A DNA stretch of 15,609 nucleotides from Chlamydomonas sphaeroides (taxonomy: Eukaryota; Chlorophyta; Chlorophyceae; Chlamydomonadales; Chlamydomonadaceae), in contig BDDC01001265.1 of the NCBI GenBank assembly GCA_001662425.1, forward strand, positions 2,222-17,830. Reading direction: 5' to 3'. The notes beneath the pieces were generated by a model, which was not told the origin of the DNA, searched no databases, and saw only the letters and a program-made list of their open reading frames with translations. The first letter of the stretch is position 1. Every line of letters starts with the position of its first letter. Positions 9,544 to 15,609 of the stretch are shown piece by piece. The position numbers and the translations under genes were made by a program.

Positions 9544-10241
9544 GCTTGGCGGTGCGGGCGGCAGGTGCCGTGCGGAGCCGGCACGGGATAGGCGGTGGCA
9601 ACTGGTCTACTTCTAGGTACCAAGCACTGCCAGGGGCCGGCTGGTGCGGGCGGCGAGTACCGCCTTGCGGAAGAGTGGGGTTGTGGGGCCGGCACCAAGG
9701 TGGGCCGCGGCCTGTTGCCCAGAAGGGCCGCTAAGTCGGCACAGCGCTGGGTGTCTGATGTCGCTTTTCGGCTTGGCGCTCGGGCGCTGGCGACCGGCTG
9801 TGAGAAGCGCGCGATTCAAGTATCAAGTCGGCGGACTAGCTGCACAGTCCGGTGTGTGCTGTGTGGCGCGTGTTGCAAGGGCAGTCAGGCTATGTTGTGT
9901 TGGGCCAAGACGCGGCAGTCAACGAGAGAAGAGGGGGATCCAGCATCCAGGGCAGCTGGGGCCCAATGGCGCGACGCATCAAACAGTCGCCCAACGCTGA
10001 CCTACATAGAAAGTCTCCATCACTGTACACCGCAGTGCACGCCGGACTACCAAGGCACTCGCTTACACAACTCAAGCGTGCTGCGCGGGCTGCGCTGTGT
10101 GCGGTCGTTTGGCCTCCGCTAGTTCTGAAAGCCACCCCTGTAGCGTTCAGTCTGCTTACTTTCTGTGGTCCTACGCTGGGCCTGCGGGCACAGCCGCATC
10201 AAGGCCCATCTTGTTCAGCCAGTCGCAGCGGTGTCTAAGAC
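9544..10241. promoter_or_regulatory. Divergent intergenic region between the SEC14-like and UBC9 genes
   Basis: The two start codons are 698 bp apart on opposite strands, so both promoters and 5' UTRs lie here. I found no TATA box, no tRNA-like fold and no additional exon with recognisable protein content. The short frames present lack motifs and are treated as noise. Confidence 0.5.
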
Positions 10242-11405
10242 ATGAGCGGCGGCGTAGCTAGGAGCCGGTTGCAGGAGGAGCGGAAAGCTTGGCGAAAGGA
10301 CAAGCCGTTTGGTTTCCACGCTCGCCCCGAGACAGCCGAGGATGGGTGCGTGCAGCTGTGCGCCCGCCAAGCTCCTACTCCCGGCAGGCCCTTACTTCAC
10401 CGCCTGGCCCCCTGATCACCCCAGGAGTGTCAACCTCATGAAGTGGAAGTGCCACATCCCTGGCAAGCAGGGGACGGACTGGGAGGGCGGCTTCTACCCT
10501 TTGTCCATGGAGTTCTCTGAAGACTACCCCACCAAGCCCCCCAAGGTAGGCCCCGATGGCTTACGGCCCACGATGCGCAGCACCTCCTGCAGCAACCACA
10601 TGATACCTAGCCTGCAACTGCAGCCGCCAAGTGACTGCCCCCGCCCTTCTGGCCGCGCAGTGCAAGTTCCCCGCTGGCTTCTTCCACCCAAACATCTACC
10701 CCTCGGGCACCGTCTGCCTCAGCATCCTCAACGAGGTGAGCCGCCCGGGCCCCTCCAGCCTCCGCAGCTTCCAGCCTCCGCTCATGCAGGCCGCCACAGC
10801 CGCATGCCAGCAGTCGCAAGGATGCAGGCCACAGCAGTCGCAGTCGCAGTTCGATGCAGGCCAAGGCACGCGCCGCGATGGCGTGGTGCACCCAACTGAC
10901 TCGTCTATGATGCGCCCGCCTGCCTCCCCCAGGACGAGGGCTGGCGCCCATCCATCACCATCAAGCAGCTGCTGCTGGGCATCCAGGTGGGGGGCACGGC
11001 GGCAGCGGGGTGGGGGCACGAGGGCTGCGGTGTGGGGCCACGGCGGCATCCGTGACCGACGCACACCCCGTCACCAGCGGGCCGCACCTGAGCAGTGGTA
11101 CCACCGGCGGCAGGGCTGGCGTGCGGAAGTCGCGGAAGCAGTCGGCGGCCGCTGCACGCATCGTATCTCAACAGGCTGCACGCCAGCACGGGCCGCAGAC
11201 CCCCTCTGACTGCACCCAGCCTTCAACCCCGCTCCCGTTGCACCCTCGCTCGCCCCGCCTCCGCCCCGCCCCGCAGGAGCTGCTTGACACGCCAAACCCC
11301 AACAGCCCCGCCCAGTCGGACGCCTTTGTGATATTCACGCAGCAGAAGGCCGAGTACGTGAAGCGCGTCAAGAGGCAGGCCACCACCTACCCGCCGCCGT
11401 CCTAG
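10242..11405 (+). CDS. UBC9: SUMO-conjugating enzyme UBC9 (E2), complete
   Basis: Five exons: 10242-10345, 10425-10545, 10661-10735, 10933-10986, 11277-11405. All are GT-AG in matching phase and give 160 aa, against about 158 in animals. UBC9 takes SUMO as a thioester from the SAE1/SAE2 E1 and passes it to substrate lysines, mostly in the nucleus. Diagnostic features: the N-terminal helix RLQEERKAWRKDKPFGF used by UBC9 to bind SUMO and E1; the family insertion WKCHIPGKQGTDWEGG; the E2 signature FHPNIYPSGTVCLSILNE with HPN and the catalytic cysteine C94 (codon 10715-10717); and WRPSITIKQLLLGIQELL followed by PNPNSPAQSDAF. These separate it from ordinary ubiquitin E2s. All catalytic elements are intact. 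The C-terminus ends in Tyr-Pro-Pro-Pro-Ser. No TGTAA was found downstream on this strand; a TGTAC at 11639-11643 is the nearest variant. Confidence 0.97.
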
Positions 11406-12387
11406 GCGTGGGGCCGGTGGTGAGGGGGCGGGGCCTGCAGGAAGCGAGCGGCGTGCGCGCACAGACAGGGTGTGGTGCGTGTGTGCCGCTGTGGGGGCTG
11501 CGCCGGGCGCAGGGTAGGGGCAGGGCTAGGTGCGAGCAGGAGGGTGCGGCGCTTGTGTGCGGTGTCTGCTGTTGGAGATGTGAGGCTGTTGACTTGGGTC
11601 CTCCACCGTTGCACGGGATGCAGCGATGTTGCTAGTACTGTACTGACGGCGCGACTGCAGGACAGGCGCTGCTGCGAGACACATGGCCTGTGCAGGCCAT
11701 GATGCAAGCGAGGGGATGACGGGCCACCCCGCTTGCCGCTGGGCAAGGCAGGTTCCCGATGGCAAGCAACGCCTTGCGTGCTATGCAAGGAGCGGATTCC
11801 CGGCTCGCGCCTTCAACTCGCGTCCGTACCGGTATCTCGTGTTGTTACACAGCAGACGACATTTGCAATAGCAGCGTCCCTCTTGCTGCTTGAGGGCTCG
11901 GGTACGCGCACATCCGAAGGCCCGCGGGCCCATCGCCACGCCCCACACCAACGCCAGCCGTCAGCTCCACCTCATACATCCATGCGCGCTCGTGAGGCAG
12001 GAATGATGAAGAGGCATGCACATGCCCAGCGGCCCGACCCCACCACCCCGCCACCCTGCCGCCCACGCCTCATGCATGCATGCGCTCGCAATACCGGGCC
12101 CGGGCAGCCTGATGAGGGATGCCCCGGCCGCACAATCGCTCGCACACACTCACGGCACCGCCGCGTCGGGCTCAGCACTGCCGCTTCCGACACAAGACCT
12201 TCCGTTTATAATACTACAGCATGTGTTACGTGCGCGCAGCGCCTTCTTGGTACATGACCCGTGAAGCCATTATAAAGCCACATCAAAAAAGCCACACCAT
12301 GGCACAGGATTACCCCCGTGCGCCCCCTCCCCTACCTCTTCATCCTGAGAAGTCCGACCCTATCCCTGCTCCGCTCTGCCCCACGCG
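11406..12387. other. Intergenic region between the convergent UBC9 and mannanase genes
   Basis: About 980 bp lie between two stop codons on opposite strands and should be the two 3' UTRs and a spacer. There is a minus-strand TGTAA at 11849-11845. No frame here has recognisable content. An AT-richer patch at about 12190-12300 contains TTATAA-like sequences with no gene start nearby. Confidence 0.5.
11845..11849 (-). terminator. TGTAA polyadenylation signal for the mannanase gene (minus strand)
   Basis: This is the first minus-strand TGTAA after the mannanase stop at 12390-12388, about 540 nt away. The distance is long but within the range of algal 3' UTRs. Confidence 0.45.
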
Positions 12388-15300
12388 CTACTGCGCCGCA
12401 TTGATGCGCGCCGCAGCCGCCGCAATGATGGTGAGCAGCTCGCCCTCCTGCGCCGCCGCCAGCAGCTCCAGCAGCTGCGGCGGCACCCGGGTGGAGGGGT
12501 CGCCCAGCGGCGGCAGCGGCGCGGGCACCCAGCGCGAGGCGGCGGCCTCGGCGCACGCCTTGCGCGGGCCGTACCTGCGGACCGGCGGAGGGGGGATCAG
12601 GGCGGGTCAGGGCAAGGGGGGTGAGGCCACCGATCACGTGTGAAGCAAGGGCTCATGAGCAGCCGGCAGCGCGGAGGCAAGGGGGCCGGAGGTGGTGCGG
12701 GAGCGTATGGTGGCTGCGTGCCGTGGCTGCGTGCGTGGAACCACACCGCCCCACCATGTCAGCCCCTTGCCCGGCCCTTCCTCCCCCGGCCCACCTGCGG
12801 AACTCGTCCAGCTGCTCCACCGCAGCCCGCAGCCCCCGCAGCGGCCGACCACGCAGCCCGCCGTCACCGCCACCGCCACCGCCCTCGCCCCGCGCAGTCA
12901 CTACCGCCGCCGCCCGCAGCAGCCGGCGGGCGGCGCGCGCCTTGCGCGAGCTGTTGGCGGCCTGCCGGGCCGGCCCCTCCGCCTCCGGCTCCTCCTGCCT
13001 GGCCCGCCGCGCCGCCTCCTCCGCGCCCTCCAGGTCCACGTTGTAGCCGTCGTCCGGGGTCCCGCCCAGCGAGCCCAGCGCCCCGCTCCACCACAGCGCG
13101 CCCGCGTAGGGCCCCTGGCCCTCGGCCGAGGCCACCACCTGGGACAGCGCGGCTGCGAACAGCAGGCGGCGCTGCTCGGAGGAGAAGCGCCTGGAGAGGG
13201 AAGAGCGGGAGGAGGGGGACGCGGTCAGGGCCAGCACTGCGCGCTGTCCGTGATGTGGAGCCCTCCCTTGGGGCCTACCCCCAGGCCCCCCGACCCCGGC
13301 GCCCCGACCCCGGCCCCGGGCCCCAGACGTCAGTGCCGCTCACCCGGCCAGGATGTTGAACTCCTCCTGCGCCAGGCCGCCAGGCGACAGAAAGGCGTGC
13401 AAGGCGGCACAGGGCGGACAGCTTAGGAGGGGAACGGCAGGGATGAACGGGACTGCCCGGCGCTGGGGCCGATGGCTCCGGTGTGAGGCCTCAGCGGCGA
13501 CCGTATGGCATGCGGGCGCCGGAGTGTGCAGCGGCAGCGCCTGCGCCCTTCCCTGAGGCCACCACCCTGCCCCTGCCCCTTCCTCCTCCTCCTCCTCCCT
13601 TCCGCAGCGGGGACTTGCCTGCCATACCGCACTCAATGCTCCTGCGATGCGACACCAGAGCCCCCCGCCCGCCGCCCCACTACCCCACCTGCAGCAGCGG
13701 CTTGTTGAGGCGCTCCGCAAGGGCGGCGTGCAGCCCCGTGTAGTGCAGGTACCTGGTGGTGAGGGGGGTTTAAAGGGGGGAGGAAGGGGAGAGGGACGTC
13801 GAGTCAGGGGCCTGAAGGAGGGTTCCGGAAGCGATGGTGGGTGACGGGGATCCAAGCGAGATGGAGGAACGAAGCAATGGAGGGCGACGGAGGGGAAGGG
13901 AGGTTGACGAGGGCAAGTAGGGCTCCGAGGGCTACAGAGGGCGCCGGAGGGCGACGAAGGTTCGAAGGGCGACGGAGGGCGACGGAGGGCGACGGAGGGC
14001 GACGGAGGGCGACGGAGGGCGACGGAGGGTAATGGAGGGCGACGGAGGGCGACGGAGGGTACTGGAGGGCGACGCAGGTCCCGAGGGCGATCGAGGGATT
14101 CCGAGGGAAGCGGAGGGCGGCTGAGGTTCCGAGGGCGACGGCGGACGACGAAGGGCTGGTTACGTACACAGGGTTCCGCGGGCGACGCAGGGCAACGCGT
14201 GCCCCAATCACCCGCAGCGCAAGCCGCAGCCCCTCGCCCTCCCCAACCTTTCCCCTTTTGCCCCACCCCACCATCGGAGGTATGTGTCGAAGTCCATGCG
14301 CTGCCAGCCGTTGTCGGGCACGCCCTGGCGGGGGCGGAACGCGTGCGTGTGTGTGTTTGGTGGGGAAAGGGGTCCGTCAGGGCGGGGCGAGGCGAAGGCG
14401 CACCGCAGCATGTCCAACACGGCGTTCACCCCAGGCAGCGGAGCCAACGAACAGCTTACCCCCTCATCTCATCCCTTGCTACTCCCTCCCTGAACCCCTC
14501 AACTCTGCGGCTCTGCTGGGCGGGCCCCCGCCCCCCAACCTCCTCGCCCTCGCCGCCCCCGCCCCCGCCCCGTCCCCACCTCGGTCTGCCGCCAGTACGT
14601 GTGCACCACCGCCACGTCCAGTGAGCCCAGCCCGCTGGTGGCCACCCAGTCCTCGCCCTCGCACTCGCTGCCCGCGCCTGGGGGCGGGAGTCGGGGCCAA
14701 CGGAGCCAAAGGGGCCAAAGGGGCCAACGGGGCCAAAGGGGCCAAAAGGGGGGGTGGACAGGGGTGGGCGAGGCGGGCCGGAGGGGGTCCTGAGGCGGCG
14801 GCCTGCCCAACATGAACGTTGAGGTCGCTCGCCCGCCCTTTCCTCCCTCCCTCTCTCCCTCCTCCCCCTTTTCCCCCTCCTCCCCCTCTTCCCCCTCTTC
14901 CCCCCGCTGCCCCCTCACCCGGGTTGTGCGCCACGTGCGAGGGCAGGTCCCCGTGCGCCCTGTCCGCGAAGAAGCCCTCGGTGCCCATAGCCACCAGCTG
15001 GCGGGGGGCGGAGGAGCGGGTGAAGGAGGACACGTCCGACACCCACTGCGGGCCGGGAAAGGAGGGGGGAGGGAGGGGCGGGGGTGAGCAGGGGGAAACA
15101 GGCGAAGCGACGGTGGGCAGGGGCCAGGGTGCAGGCCGCTGCGCGTCCGGCGCGCGAGGCCGGGTGCGGCGGCGGCATGTCCTCCTTCTCCTTCCCCCAC
15201 TCCCCGCTTCCCACTCCAATCCCCCGCCCTGCCCTCGCACCGCCCACCTCGTCGTAGGCGGCCTTGTCGGTGTCATTGGTGCAGCCTGGGATGGTGGGGG

Positions 15301-15609
15301 GCGGGCGCGAGGGGTAGGGGACCAGAAAGGGGCAGCAGCGGGCGGAGCGTTTTCCTGAAAGGTATTAAGGGGATTCGAGGGCGGGGCGTCGCTGGGGCGC
15401 ATGGCGCACGGGCCGGGTCGCCCGAGTGCCGACCAGCCTGCAGCAGGCTGCTGCGCAGTCCCTGGGCCCGGCCCCTGCCAGGCGCACCGCTGCTGGGTTC
15501 CGCCCCCAGAGCCTCCTCGGTGCCAGCCACCAACCCCTCCGGCTTCCCGATACCGTTCTACACCGCCATTCAAGGACGCCCGCTAACCGGTCGGGTTGCT
15601 GAGCACCTG
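12388..15609 (-). CDS. GH5-type endo-beta-1,4-mannanase, 5' end outside the window
   Basis: Exons as read: 15285-15248, 15045-14919, 14677-14580, 14324-14272, 13752-13689, 13366-13344, 13190-12795, 12574-12388. All are GT-AG with matching phases, giving 327 residues plus an upstream part not seen. The enzyme cleaves internal beta-1,4-mannosyl bonds of mannans in cell walls or storage polymers. The first exon finishes a codon and reads CTNDTDKAAYDE, the segment that follows the acid/base NEPRC motif in plant and fungal mannanases. Next come WVSDVSSF and LVAMGTEGFF, DVAVVHTYW (the H-x-Y of the active site), FDTYLRWYLHYTGLHAAL, then KPLLQEEFNILAG, whose second Glu (codon 13363-13361) is the expected nucleophile. 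GALWWSG and DDGYNV close the barrel. After that a roughly 140-residue Ala/Arg/Glu-rich extension runs to the stop. A possible upstream exon may end at 15607 (CAG before GTGCTC). Secretion cannot be judged because the N-terminus is missing. Confidence 0.88.
13861..14150. repeat. 10-bp minisatellite in a mannanase intron
   Basis: The unit GACGGAGGGC repeats at 13971-14070, about ten units in register, eight of them exact or one base off and two with changed leading bases (AAT, ACT). More degenerate GAGGGCGAC-like units extend on both sides, from about 13861 to 14150. It lies in the intron between the exons ending at 14272 and starting at 13752. Because 10 is not a multiple of 3, all minus-strand frames give the same 10-residue peptide repeat, which explains the long open frames here. 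Confidence 0.92.
14694..14748. repeat. 9-bp tandem repeat in a mannanase intron
   Basis: About five to six copies of GGCCAAAGG (some with AAC or an extra A) lie just upstream, in the gene's sense, of the exon starting at 14677. It makes long open frames of Trp-Pro/Leu repeats on the minus strand, but the GT-AG exon boundaries exclude it from the coding sequence. Confidence 0.8.
14828..14906. repeat. Pyrimidine tract (G-rich on the sense strand) at an intron 5' end
   Basis: The plus strand is almost pure C and T, with repeated CCCCCTCTT and CCCCCTCC blocks. In the mannanase sense strand this is a run of many GGGGG blocks beginning about 13 nt after the donor of the exon ending at 14919. Such G blocks can form G-quadruplexes and act as intronic splicing enhancers; this is inference. 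Confidence 0.75.

Noticed and set aside
13971..14070. Possible CRISPR array
   Set aside because: Units are 10 bp and directly adjacent, with no spacers, and the genome is eukaryotic; it is a minisatellite.
13340..14266. A 308-residue minus-strand open frame with repeated PSPSVALRRP-like peptides
   Set aside because: The repeats come from the 10-bp minisatellite, which reads the same in all three frames. Only its far end (13366-13344) is a real exon, bounded by splice sites.

Overview
The window looks like nuclear DNA of a volvocalean green alga (Chlamydomonas or Gonium relatives). It is very GC-rich. Its genes are cut into many short exons by GT-AG introns of roughly 100-550 bp. TGTAA, the usual volvocalean poly(A) signal, sits downstream of several genes. 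The proteins are typically eukaryotic, with no operons and no Shine-Dalgarno sites. Several long unbroken frames are only by-products of the GC-rich composition, so all gene models below were rebuilt from splice sites and reading phase by eye.

Layout from left to right. (1) 1-1158, minus strand: part of a non-LTR (LINE-type) retrotransposon. It has an ORF1-like frame with an RRM-like motif, followed by the start of ORF2 with an apurinic-type endonuclease domain that runs off the left edge. It looks decayed: neither frame has a good start, and the expected catalytic Glu of the endonuclease reads Lys. (2) 2047-4507, minus: an 8-exon gene for a probably plastid-targeted protein of unknown function. 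(3) 4740-6672, plus: a complete 7-exon p24/TMED cargo receptor gene (235 aa). (4) 7337-9543, minus: a complete 7-exon Sec14-like CRAL-TRIO lipid-transfer protein gene (385 aa). (5) 10242-11405, plus: a complete 5-exon SUMO-conjugating enzyme UBC9 gene (160 aa). (6) 12388 to the right edge, minus: most of a GH5-type endo-beta-1,4-mannanase gene, with its 5' part outside the window.

The host genes alternate in strand. There are divergent pairs (unknown gene/p24, with 232 bp between start codons; SEC14/UBC9, with 698 bp) and convergent pairs (p24/SEC14 and UBC9/mannanase). The p24/SEC14 pair shares a 12-bp element carrying TGTAA on each strand. p24 and Sec14 proteins both act in ER-Golgi traffic or membrane lipid homeostasis, but nothing in the sequence shows that these neighbours work together. 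Introns of the unknown gene and of the mannanase gene carry tandem repeats.

I found no evidence of a novel multi-gene system. The most noteworthy items are the decayed LINE, the uncharacterised plastid-type gene, the mannanase with its long non-catalytic C-terminal extension, and the shared poly(A) element.
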